DNA of 64,000 bases. Origin: an uncultured Bacteroides sp. (GTDB taxonomy: Bacteria > Bacteroidota > Bacteroidia > Bacteroidales > Bacteroidaceae). Each line of letters begins with the position of its first letter. Within the stretch, counting starts at the first letter, position 1. The notes under the pieces were generated by a model. That model had not been told where the DNA came from. It ran no database searches and saw nothing but the letters and a program-made list of their open reading frames with translations. The stretch lies in assembly GCA_902388495.1 (NCBI GenBank), contig CABMPP010000001.1:1-64000 (forward strand). The letters run 5' to 3'. Shown piece after piece: positions 46,915-55,235 of this stretch. The translations under genes were made by a program, and so were the position numbers.

Positions 46915-49911
46915 ATGAAACGACTACTATTATTAATGCTTTGGACGGCTATATGTGTTGCCTCCAGTGCAGTCACAAGCCGGTCTGTTTTCACACAACG
47001 GCCCGATGACCCTGATGCTGTTTACTTCAACCCCACTAAAGGAGATGTAACTTCGGCATTACAACAAGCTATCAATGCTCTGAAAAAGCGCGATAATTAC
47101 GGCATTGTTTATCTGGCTCCTGGCGAATACCGCATATCCGGCACTATATATGTGCCGCCTTCCATTCGTTTGATAGGATATGGCAAAGAACGTCCTGTCG
47201 TGATATTGAGCAAGAACTCACCAGGATTTGATCAGTCTTATCCCGACGATGAAGGTGACGCCAAATATATGTTCTGGTTTATATCAAATACAGCAGATGA
47301 AGAGGTAGAACCTGCAGAGGCAACATCCGGCACTTTCTTCCAGGGATTTGAAAATATTAATGTTAAAGTGGAGAATGGCAATCCGCAAGCTGTTGTATTT
47401 CGCACACACTATGCACAACACAGCTTCATTGAACATGTGGAAATGCAAATTGGTAATGGGAAAGCTGGTATTTTCGAGGCAGGCAACGAGATAGAAGACG
47501 TGGTATTCTGCGGAGGAGACTACGGTATCTATACGCGTAAAACATCTCCCGGCTGGCAAGTCACAATTTTGAATACCCTTTTTGAGGGGCAGCGTAAAGC
47601 ATGTATTCGAACAATGGAGGCCGGCATGACGCTGGTAAGGGTGACGATGCGCCATTCCCCCATCGGATTGGAAATATGGCCGGGTTATACAGATGTAGCC
47701 TTTATGGAAGATTGCACACTGGAAAATCTTAGCGAAGCAGGAGTGATGCAGAGTGGTGTATTAACCCCCACTAACCAGTTCAATGCACTGAATGTAACTT
47801 GCCGCCGCGTACCTTGTTTTTTGAAGTTTCGTGAAGGCGATCAGCGTAAAGTGGAAAACAAGTCTGCAATATATTGCGTCGATAGCCTTTCACTGGGTCT
47901 GACTTTCGACTCCATGGAATCGGATGGAAATCACGCATTGCGCTATAACCTCCGTCCGCTGACCCAAATGCCGACGCCGCCCCGCAACGATATACCCACT
48001 CTGCCGGATATGTCACAATGGACAAATATCATGGATTTGGGTGCCGTGGGCGATGACAAGACAGACAATACAGAAGTATTTCTCAAAGCCATCGAAGAAC
48101 ATGATGTCATCTATCTGCCACAAGGCATCTACCGAGTGAGTAAACCGATAAAGTTCAAGCCGAACACGGTCATGATAGGTATGGACCCTGTATCTACACG
48201 AATCAAGTTGGCAGCACATTCACCTGCATTCAGTGGCTTTGGCGAGCCTGTTCCTCTGATTGAAACACCTATGGGGGGGCGATGTATTCTCTCCGGTATC
48301 GGACTGGATGCCATGGGATTCAATTATCGTGCGGTAACCTGCAAATGGATGGCCGGTGAAGAATCGTATATGAACGATGTGCATTTCTCCGGGTGGGCCA
48401 CAGTCAAAGGGCCGCAACGTTTTCCCGGTTTTACACAAGAGATGAGCAATAGTATGATGCGTCCGCGTATTATGGATAGAGGGGTGGAAGAGAGTTGGGA
48501 TAACCAGCATTGGAACCTGTGGGTCACCCGGCAAGGTGGTGGTGTATTTAAGAACATCTGGATTAATAATACTTATGGCAGTTGTGGTTTGTTTGTTGAA
48601 AACACCTCCACGCCCGGCCGTATCTACGAAATGTCCGTGGAGCACCACTTGCGCAGTGAAGTGCGTTTTTCCAATGCTTCAAAGTGGAGAATATATGCTC
48701 TGCAGTTGGAGGAGGAAACTCGTGAAGGAAATGACGTTGTTCCAATGGAGCTGACCGGATGCAACGATCTTCGCTTCTTTAACTTTTTTGTTTTCCGTGT
48801 CATCAGTATTGTGCGTCCTTTGCCTTATGCAGTACGCATTTGGAATAGCAGTGATATTCATTTCTATAATTTCCATAACTTTACTCAGATGCGTTTCACT
48901 ATCAATAATTCGGTGTATGACCCTAATAAACGTATTGCTGTCCGCCCGTGGGAATTTGCTCGCCTCACCATCACGGGAAAGGAAGCACAACGTCCGGAAC
49001 GGCCGTGTGAAGACAATGTGGAATGTCTGCAAAGCGGATTTGAATATGCCGAAGGCATCGTACATGATAACAATGGAAATGTCTTCTTCTCTGAGGAGCG
49101 CTTACGTAAAGTCTATATGTGGAATGCAGCTACAAAAAAACTTTCTCTATTGCTTGATTTGCCGTGGCAGCCTCTTTCTTTGGCCACCGATACGGAAAAT
49201 CGTCTACTTGTGATGGTGAAATATTATCCACAGCCGAAGCCTCGTCCTTCCAATGCTTCCGGTAGTGGGGCCGGAGGAGCATGGTCCACTCTTCCGAAAC
49301 CTGATCAACTACCCGATCATAAAGGAACCACTTATAGTTGGTGGGGTAATTTCGGATTCGAACCTATGGTTTATTGTGTAGATACTTCCAATCCGAATGC
49401 CACCATTCAGACTCTTCCTCTTAGCAAAGAACTTCCTGTTGCTGGAAAAGTCGAAAAGATTTACTATGCTACACACCGCTGGCGCGACTTGCACGATTTC
49501 GACTCAGTCTGTATCTATCGACCGAAAGAGTATTTTGTGGCTCCTGACGGTTGCACTGTGATTCCTCGGCAATATGACTTGCTACGTTCTTCGTCGCTTC
49601 AGTCTGTCGTTCCGGGCAGCACCATCTACCAAGTGGACGAGTTTGCCCATCGCGTAAAGCGATTTAAGGTAGATGCTCAGGGCTTCCTGAGTGAACCTGA
49701 GCTTTTTGCCGAACGGGGCGAACATGGCGTTACCACTGACCGTAATGGAAATGTGTATATAGCTGAAGGTAACATTTTGGTATATAACTCCAAGGGAGAC
49801 TACCAACGGACCATACATACTCCTGAAGGTCCCAATTCTTTGACTTGTTCCGGGGATTATCTCTATTTCACAACCCGCAACTCATTCTGTAGAGTGAAGA
49901 TTGCAAACTAA
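46915..49911 (+). CDS. Tandem right-handed beta-helix protein with C-terminal propeller (GH55/pectate-lyase-3-like)
   Basis: A 998-aa exported protein (signal about 1-20, MKRLLLLMLWTAICVASSA). Two Pectate_lyase_3-like beta-helix domains are visible: one starts near residue 37 (DVTSALQQAINAL...GIVYLAPGEYRISGTIYVP), the second near 373 (MDLGAVGDDKTDNTEVFLKA...VIYLPQGIYRVSKPIKFKP). The double-helix layout recalls GH55 beta-1,3-glucanases. From about 705 the chain changes to an SMP-30/NHL-like propeller (AEGIVHDNNGNVFFSEER, GVTTDRNGNVYIAEGNILVY). Family and catalytic residues could not be fixed, so the enzymatic role is inferred from fold and context. The next gene starts 13 bp downstream. Confidence 0.75.
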   Translation: MKRLLLLMLWTAICVASSAVTSRSVFTQRPDDPDAVYFNPTKGDVTSALQQAINALKKRDNYGIVYLAPGEYRISGTIYVPPSIRLIGYGKERPVVILSKNSPGFDQSYPDDEGDAKYMFWFISNTADEEVEPAEATSGTFFQGFENINVKVENGNPQAVVFRTHYAQHSFIEHVEMQIGNGKAGIFEAGNEIEDVVFCGGDYGIYTRKTSPGWQVTILNTLFEGQRKACIRTMEAGMTLVRVTMRHSPIGLEIWPGYTDVAFMEDCTLENLSEAGVMQSGVLTPTNQFNALNVTCRRVPCFLKFREGDQRKVENKSAIYCVDSLSLGLTFDSMESDGNHALRYNLRPLTQMPTPPRNDIPTLPDMSQWTNIMDLGAVGDDKTDNTEVFLKAIEEHDVIYLPQGIYRVSKPIKFKPNTVMIGMDPVSTRIKLAAHSPAFSGFGEPVPLIETPMGGRCILSGIGLDAMGFNYRAVTCKWMAGEESYMNDVHFSGWATVKGPQRFPGFTQEMSNSMMRPRIMDRGVEESWDNQHWNLWVTRQGGGVFKNIWINNTYGSCGLFVENTSTPGRIYEMSVEHHLRSEVRFSNASKWRIYALQLEEETREGNDVVPMELTGCNDLRFFNFFVFRVISIVRPLPYAVRIWNSSDIHFYNFHNFTQMRFTINNSVYDPNKRIAVRPWEFARLTITGKEAQRPERPCEDNVECLQSGFEYAEGIVHDNNGNVFFSEERLRKVYMWNAATKKLSLLLDLPWQPLSLATDTENRLLVMVKYYPQPKPRPSNASGSGAGGAWSTLPKPDQLPDHKGTTYSWWGNFGFEPMVYCVDTSNPNATIQTLPLSKELPVAGKVEKIYYATHRWRDLHDFDSVCIYRPKEYFVAPDGCTVIPRQYDLLRSSSLQSVVPGSTIYQVDEFAHRVKRFKVDAQGFLSEPELFAERGEHGVTTDRNGNVYIAEGNILVYNSKGDYQRTIHTPEGPNSLTCSGDYLYFTTRNSFCRVKIAN

Positions 49912-49924
49912 AAATCAACGACCT

Positions 49925-51799
49925 ATGAAAACAAAAATACTGCTCTTGCTTTGTTTGTTCGGCTTAATGGCTCCCATACAAGCTAAACACCGTAATTTTA
50001 CCGTATCGGTCTATGTCCGCGCTTACGAAGTGGAAAAGATGAAAGATACAGAATGGCTGACGTCCACTTGGAATATTATTTCCGAGCAACTTGATGTGGA
50101 TAAAATCTATCTGGAAACACATCGTGACCTGCTTATTGTGGACGATGCCACAATAGAAAAAGCTAAAAAGTTTTTTATGGAACAAGGCATCGAAGTAGCG
50201 GGTGGTATCACTTATACCATCAATGAAGCCAATAATTTTGAGACTTTTTGCTATTCCGATCCCGAACACCGGCGCATTGTACAGCAGATTGCCGAACATA
50301 CAGCCCGCCATTTCGACGAGTTCCTGCTCGATGACTTTTTCTTTACCAGCTGCAAAAGTGAGGCGGAAATAGCCGCCAAAGGCAACCGCTCATGGACTGA
50401 ATATCGTCTGGCGTTGATGAACGAGGCAGGGAAGAATCTGGTTGTAGATCCTGCGCACCACGTGAATCCCAAAGTAAAGGTTATCATTAAATACCCCAAC
50501 TGGTACGACCATTTCCAAGGGCTTGGCTTCAATCTTCAGGACGGGCCGCAAATCTTCGATGGGGTATGGACGGGCACCGAAACGCGTGATCCTGCAGGAG
50601 CCCAGCATTTGCAGAATTATTTAAGTTACAACGTGATGCGTTATTACGAGAATCTCTCAGGCGGACGGAACGGAGGTGGCTGGGTGGATGCCGGAGGTAT
50701 CAGCATGAGCATGGACCGCTATGCCGAACAGCTGCACTTGACTGCCATTGCCAAGGCACGCGATGTAATGCTGTTTGCCTACAACCAGTTGATCGACGTA
50801 AAACTGTCGCCTCGGTTTCGCGCTTCATGGCAAGACGGAAAGACCAGTTGGAACTATGATGAAATGACTTCCACTTTCCGGTCGGACGACGGCAAACGCC
50901 AAATTACTCCCACCACCATGGCGCGGATTGCCGACGTAGTATTGCGCCAAGCAGATAATCTGGTAGGTAAATTGGGGAATCCTGTGGGCATTTGCAATTA
51001 CAAACCGTTTCACTCTTCGGGCGAAGGTTTTCTTCAGAATTACCTCGGTATGATAGGGCTACCTATGGATATGCGTTGCAGCTATCCTGAAGAGAAGTGC
51101 AATGTAGTACTGCTTACAGCACAAGCTGCCGCTGATGCCGACATTATGAGTAAGGTAGAACAAAGCTTGCGACAAGGCGGAAATGTAGTGATTACAAGCG
51201 GACTTTTGAAAGCTATTCCCGAAAAGATTGCCGAGGTGTGCGAACTACAATGCGATGACCTGAAAGCATTGGTTAACGACTTTGGCAATTACGGACAAAG
51301 CACACGTGACATTCTTATTCCACAAATACGTTACTTCACCAACGACAGTTGGGAGATAATCAGTGCCGGACGTCCGCTACAGGGTGGTGTTTCAGGGTAT
51401 CCCATTTTGCATAGAGCTCTTTATGGCGGTGGCAATCTTTATGTGCTGACTATTCCCGATGACTTCGGTCAGCTCTATGACTATCCTGCAGGAGCTCTGA
51501 ATGCTATACGGCGAGTGCTCAGCCAAGACTTGGATTTTAGTTTGGAAGCTCCTTCCAAGGTCGGTCTTTTTCTCTATGACAACAAGACAGTGATCGTGGA
51601 AAATTTCAACGACCTGCCGGTAGAAATCAGTTTGGTATGTAATGGCCCGTTCGAAACGCTTACTGATCTAGAAGATTCTTCGGCAAAGCCTATCTCCAGC
51701 CAAGCTGGTAAAGTATTCAGTGGATGGAGAGCAACGGATGTACGTCGTTTCACGTTAACACTTCCGCCTCACTCTTATCATGCTTATAAGTATAAATAA
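49925..51799 (+). CDS. Uncharacterised exported protein, putative TIM-barrel glycosidase with GATase-like domain
   Basis: A 624-aa protein with a signal peptide (MKTKILLLLCLFGLMAPIQA). The ATG at 49925 is chosen; an in-frame TTG at 49901 overlaps the preceding gene. I cannot assign a family. Residues about 25-330 look like an alpha/beta barrel, with strands bearing acidic residues typical of glycosidase sites (DKIYLETHRD, HFDEFLLDDFFFTSC, IFDGVWTGTETRDP). Residues about 390-500 (CNVVLLTAQAAADADIMSKV...GGNVVITSGLL) resemble the glutamine-amidotransferase-like domain that follows the barrel in GH42-type enzymes. A beta-sandwich tail ends the chain. Its place between the beta-helix protein and GH5 suggests action on the same glycan. 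Confidence 0.7.
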   Translation: MKTKILLLLCLFGLMAPIQAKHRNFTVSVYVRAYEVEKMKDTEWLTSTWNIISEQLDVDKIYLETHRDLLIVDDATIEKAKKFFMEQGIEVAGGITYTINEANNFETFCYSDPEHRRIVQQIAEHTARHFDEFLLDDFFFTSCKSEAEIAAKGNRSWTEYRLALMNEAGKNLVVDPAHHVNPKVKVIIKYPNWYDHFQGLGFNLQDGPQIFDGVWTGTETRDPAGAQHLQNYLSYNVMRYYENLSGGRNGGGWVDAGGISMSMDRYAEQLHLTAIAKARDVMLFAYNQLIDVKLSPRFRASWQDGKTSWNYDEMTSTFRSDDGKRQITPTTMARIADVVLRQADNLVGKLGNPVGICNYKPFHSSGEGFLQNYLGMIGLPMDMRCSYPEEKCNVVLLTAQAAADADIMSKVEQSLRQGGNVVITSGLLKAIPEKIAEVCELQCDDLKALVNDFGNYGQSTRDILIPQIRYFTNDSWEIISAGRPLQGGVSGYPILHRALYGGGNLYVLTIPDDFGQLYDYPAGALNAIRRVLSQDLDFSLEAPSKVGLFLYDNKTVIVENFNDLPVEISLVCNGPFETLTDLEDSSAKPISSQAGKVFSGWRATDVRRFTLTLPPHSYHAYKYK

Positions 51800-51833
51800 C
51801 AGATTTCTCAGATAATCTATAAACAAAAAGTAT

Positions 51834-52961
51834 ATGATGGAAACTATTAGAAAAACTCTGCGGTGTATGATATGGATATGCATCCTATGTATGGCATCCG
51901 GCGTTTGTATCTCATGCACTCGTTCATCCGAGCCTACAGTATTTGAAATTAAACAAGGTGTAAACATCGGTTGCTGGCTGTCACAGTCTAACATTACAGA
52001 CGAGCGGCGTAAGCAGATTTTTAATGAAGAAGACATTGACTTACTGGTGAAAGCCGGTTTCGACCATATCCGCCTGCCGGTAGATGAGGTGCAGCTTTTT
52101 AACGAAGATATGTCCCTCAATGAGGAAACACTGAGCATTTTGCACAACACTATCGACAATTGCCTGAAACGAGGACTTAAGGTCGTTTTCGACTTGCACA
52201 TCATTCGTTCGCACCATTTCCTGGACGAACATGCTGCACTCTGGAGCAATGTGGCGGAACAAGACAAACTGGTAGATATGTGGCGTGTTATTCAGCAACA
52301 GTTGTACTGTTATCCGGTGACGGAAGTAGCTTATGAACTACTAAACGAAGCTGTGGCCCCTGACGACGAACAATGGGCGGCTTTGATGCTGCGCATTGTG
52401 GAGATGATACGTGAGAAAGAACATGATCGTGTCATTGTACTTGGCGCCAACATGCAGAATAATGCGGCTCATGTAAAGAATATCCGTGTGCCTCAAGACG
52501 ACCGCAACATTATGCTTTCCTTCCACTTCTATGAACCGTTGCTGATAACGCATTACCAAGCTTTATGGACTCCTTTGCGCATCCTTAACTTCAGTAAGCC
52601 CATGCAATATCCCGGTCAGCTGATACCTGATGATCTGTATGCCGAATTGTCTGATGAAGAGAAGGAGGTGGTCGAGCCCTATCACCATTCTTATGATAAG
52701 GACTGGATTCGTTCATACTGGAGTGAGGCTATAGAGTATGCCAAGCAAAAAGGATTGAAACTTTATCTGGGCGAGTTTGGATGTCTGGTCAATTGCGGCG
52801 AAGAGGTACGCATGGCTTGGCTGAAAGACGTAGTCGATGTAGCACGCGAACAAGGCATTGCTTATTCACTTTGGGAATATAACCAGCAATTTGGTTTTGC
52901 CGACCGTTGGAACAAGGGAGTAATTACCAACAATGACCTCATGAAAGTTGTTACTCAATAG
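51834..52961 (+). CDS. GH5-family endoglycosidase lipoprotein
   Basis: A 375-aa GH5 (cellulase-family) enzyme with a lipobox at Cys28 (SGVCISCTR); ATG at 51834 or 51837. The barrel shows GCWLSQ, GFDHIRLPVDEVQLF, VVFDLHIIRSHHF, the acid/base Glu172 in YELLNEAVAP and the nucleophile Glu314 in YLGEFGCL, with AYSLWEYNQQFGF near the end. GH5 enzymes act on beta-glucans, mannans or xylans; the subfamily cannot be told here. It is the last gene of locus 2, 34 bp after the preceding gene, and is followed by a long inverted repeat. Confidence 0.9.
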   Translation: MMETIRKTLRCMIWICILCMASGVCISCTRSSEPTVFEIKQGVNIGCWLSQSNITDERRKQIFNEEDIDLLVKAGFDHIRLPVDEVQLFNEDMSLNEETLSILHNTIDNCLKRGLKVVFDLHIIRSHHFLDEHAALWSNVAEQDKLVDMWRVIQQQLYCYPVTEVAYELLNEAVAPDDEQWAALMLRIVEMIREKEHDRVIVLGANMQNNAAHVKNIRVPQDDRNIMLSFHFYEPLLITHYQALWTPLRILNFSKPMQYPGQLIPDDLYAELSDEEKEVVEPYHHSYDKDWIRSYWSEAIEYAKQKGLKLYLGEFGCLVNCGEEVRMAWLKDVVDVAREQGIAYSLWEYNQQFGFADRWNKGVITNNDLMKVVTQ

Positions 52962-52994
52962 GAACTGGGCTTATGAATAAGCCATCAACTCTCT

Positions 52995-53067
52995 CCTGAG
53001 TTTGCTTTAGATTTTTCATCTTATTCTTTTATAGGAGTGTGATTAAAAATAGGAAAGCGAACTCAGG
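52995..53067. terminator. Long imperfect inverted repeat after locus 2
   Basis: CCTGAGTTTGCTTT (52995-53008) pairs with AAAGCGAACTCAGG (53054-53067); the pairing extends inward to ATTTTT/AAAAAT with small mismatches. The loop is about 28 nt. It lies between the convergent GH5 and small-protein genes and is probably a bidirectional terminator, though the arms are long enough to consider a mobile-element remnant. Confidence 0.5.
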
Positions 53068-53167
53068 GGAATGTTAGACGCCTTGATCCACTTGTTTCCT
53101 TGATGTGTGTTGCGTTTGAAAACTTGTTTGTTAATGGCATACGGCCGAATAATTACTAAAAAACGGA

Positions 53168-53362
53168 TTATTTTCCGGCTGTTTCTTCACTATACATCTT
53201 TCGCAACAGTCGGCGGGCCGGTACGGCCTTGATTTTTCCGTCGGGCGTGCCTTGTATCACGTCTTCGTTTCTCAATGCTTTTTCTTCAAGCATTCTCTTC
53301 TCGGCCAAAGCCAGTCCGTAGTGCAACTTGCGGCTCAACTCTTTTCTTTCATCATTTGACAT
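53168..53362 (-). CDS. Small protein overlapping the zeta-toxin gene, candidate antitoxin
   Basis: A 64-aa, highly charged protein (starts MSNDERKELSRKLHYGLALA, ends SEETAGK). It is probably mostly helical, with a predicted short turn (GTPDGKIKAVPAR) in the middle. Its start overlaps the last 11 bp of the toxin gene, so the two are translationally coupled. I do not recognise a family. It is a candidate antitoxin because of coupling and size, although classical epsilon antitoxins precede zeta and are larger. Confidence 0.65.
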   Translation of the reverse strand: MSNDERKELSRKLHYGLALAEKRMLEEKALRNEDVIQGTPDGKIKAVPARRLLRKMYSEETAGK

Positions 53363-53945
53363 AACTCTGTATGGTGTTAAAAAGTTCTGTATGGTGTACG
53401 TCTGTTACTGTATTGCGTCCGCCTTCGGCGACAATGACACGCGGGGTGTAACTGTTATCGGCCAATAGCCAGTAGTCAACGCACGGCATATAAATGTTGA
53501 ATAGATTGTCTATTCCGGCTTGGTAACGTCGCAGGACGACGTCTCTGGGTATATCGTGTCCGCCATTGCTGACACGTTGTGCAACACGGTTGATTGCCAG
53601 TTCCGGTGAATTCAGCCAAAAGTAAATCAGGCTCACCTTGTAGCCTTGTTTCTGTGCTTCGGAGACGAGGCGGGTGTAAGAACGGGTGGCAAGCGTGGTT
53701 TCTATGGAGAAACTTTCCCGGTTTTTCAGCAATTCGTTGATGCGTTGCAGCATCAGCCTTCCGGCTTCGATACCCATACTCTGTGGGTTGAAAGGAGACA
53801 AGCCGCGGGCTATCTCGTCCGCATTGACAAACTCCTTGCAATTCAGAACATCGGGCAACACCGTATAGGACGCAGTCGTCTTACCGGCTCCATTACAACC
53901 ACTGATTATATAAAGTTGCCTGTTGCTATCCATGCTCTTCTGCAT
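53352..53945 (-). CDS. Zeta-toxin-family P-loop kinase
   Basis: A 197-aa P-loop protein of the zeta toxin/AAA_33 group. The Walker A GCNGAGKTT is at about residues 16-24 (LYIISGCNGAGKTTAS), followed by VNADEIARGLSPFNP, SIETTLATRSYTRLV and an Arg pair in RVAQRVSNGGHDIP. Known zeta toxins phosphorylate UDP-N-acetylglucosamine and block wall synthesis; whether this one does is unknown. The start at 53945 (MQKSMDSNRQ) is chosen because a -7 box lies at 53958-53965; an upstream ATG at 54038 would precede it. A start at 53933 is also possible. It overlaps the small gene downstream by 11 bp. Confidence 0.8.
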   Translation of the reverse strand: MQKSMDSNRQLYIISGCNGAGKTTASYTVLPDVLNCKEFVNADEIARGLSPFNPQSMGIEAGRLMLQRINELLKNRESFSIETTLATRSYTRLVSEAQKQGYKVSLIYFWLNSPELAINRVAQRVSNGGHDIPRDVVLRRYQAGIDNLFNIYMPCVDYWLLADNSYTPRVIVAEGGRNTVTDVHHTELFNTIQSYVK

Positions 53946-53957
53946 TGCTTTATTCTG

Positions 53958-53965
53958 CAAACTTA
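53958..53965 (-). promoter_or_regulatory. Putative -7 element of the toxin operon
   Basis: The minus strand reads TAAGTTTG, a TAnnTTTG match. Transcription would start only about 10-20 nt before the ATG at 53945 or 53933. The -33 element is poor. Confidence 0.4.
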
Positions 53966-54090
53966 CGACAAAAATGTTGAAATAGAAACGATTGGCTGTT
54001 ATAAAATAAAAAAAGGCATTCCTTTTGTCTACCTGCAACCTTCCCCGGAGGAGGAGAATGCGGAGACAGTGTTTCTATCTTAAACTCATG

Positions 54091-55158
54091 TTATTTGCTG
54101 TCTGTCAGCAGAATGCTTTGCAGTTGCTTGATTTCCTCTTTCGTCAGTCCGATGCCCTTCTCCAGGTAGGTTTCTACATCTCCATACCTTCGTTCAGCCT
54201 CTTCTTTGGCAGCATTCAAGAAGTCTTCGCGCGCTGAGAATATGGTCGTAATAGCTTCCTGCGAACGTGCCGGAAGCCGATAGGCATACTTGGAAGCCGT
54301 AGGGATGTTGAAGTAATCATTGCTGAGGCGGTAATCTTCCATGATGATGTCCTCGTTCACACCCAGGGCAGCAAGTATCAGGGCCGATACGATGCCTGTC
54401 CGCCCTTTGCCGGACGAACAATGTATGACTACGGGGTAGTTGTTTTTATCGAGCAGGACGTCGAAAATCTGGCGATATTCCCGGGTGTAGTTGGCTATAA
54501 GGTCGCGGTTCATCTGCTCTACCATCCGGTACACGGTGTCGCTCTTGATCTTCTGTTCCTGAATACCTTTCAAGATATTCTCCATATCACCGGTTACAAT
54601 GGGAATATGAACAGTCTTGAATTCTTGCTGCAACGGATTCTTTCGGTCTGCTTCGGTAGAAGAACGCAAGTCTATAATCGTTCTTATCCCGATATTTTTG
54701 AGCTCCTTGCGCGAAGACCATTCCAGACTGTCGATCTCGGCCGAACGGTAGAGCATGCCCCAACGCATCTGCTTCCGGGTGGAGTAGGAGGGATAACCTC
54801 CCAGGTCGCGGAAGTTCTGTATGCCGGGGATATTGATGTTGCGGGTAGCTACCTTCACCCGGTATTTATCGTCGAATACAAGGGTGTAGTAGTAGCGTCG
54901 CATAGGGTCGTTGGTGACGATGGTCATCTTCTGGTCGGAGATGTTTGCCAAAGCTACGGGAACATCTTCGGGGATGAAGTCCGGGTTTGTTGAAGCGTAT
55001 ACTTTCACATTTCCCTTGATGAGGGGGGCCATTTCCCATTTTACAATGCAGTTGCCTACGTTGTTTTCTTCACATACCACGGAGATGCGGGGAGAAGTTC
55101 CACTGCACGAGGGAAGCAATACTGCCAGAGCAAGTAAGTTCAACAGGTTTTTGTACAT
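54091..55158 (-). CDS. Tyrosine-phosphatase-family lipoprotein
   Basis: A 355-aa exported lipoprotein (lipobox LLPSCSGT). Residues about 25-110 form an Ig-like N-terminal domain, then a Y_phosphatase3-type domain (about 115-335) with NIPGIQNFRDLGGYPS, RWGMLYRSAEID, IRTIIDLRSSTEADR and the catalytic loop HCSSGKGRTG with Cys247 and Arg253. The conserved Asp-containing DLGG and RSSE-type segments fit the family. Substrates in Bacteroides are unknown; a phosphoprotein or phospholipid/polyphosphate target in the periplasm is possible. It stands alone, with a minus-strand -7 match (TATATTTG) at 55189-55196. Confidence 0.88.
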   Translation of the reverse strand: MYKNLLNLLALAVLLPSCSGTSPRISVVCEENNVGNCIVKWEMAPLIKGNVKVYASTNPDFIPEDVPVALANISDQKMTIVTNDPMRRYYYTLVFDDKYRVKVATRNINIPGIQNFRDLGGYPSYSTRKQMRWGMLYRSAEIDSLEWSSRKELKNIGIRTIIDLRSSTEADRKNPLQQEFKTVHIPIVTGDMENILKGIQEQKIKSDTVYRMVEQMNRDLIANYTREYRQIFDVLLDKNNYPVVIHCSSGKGRTGIVSALILAALGVNEDIIMEDYRLSNDYFNIPTASKYAYRLPARSQEAITTIFSAREDFLNAAKEEAERRYGDVETYLEKGIGLTKEEIKQLQSILLTDSK

Positions 55159-55188
55159 AGTTCGTAAACTCTCTAATGTCGTTTATCA

Positions 55189-55196
55189 CAAATATA
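55189..55196 (-). promoter_or_regulatory. Putative -7 element of the tyrosine-phosphatase gene
   Basis: The minus strand reads TATATTTG, a TAnnTTTG match, about 27 nt of leader before the ATG at 55158. The -33 element is not clear. Confidence 0.4.
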
Positions 55197-55235
55197 TGTA
55201 ATTTCATTACAGAGCATACCGCAAGCACGAAGCTT

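Noticed and set aside
53946..54038. Longer zeta-toxin start with an aromatic N-terminal extension
   Set aside because: It lies upstream of the putative -7 box and adds residues not seen before the P-loop in this family.
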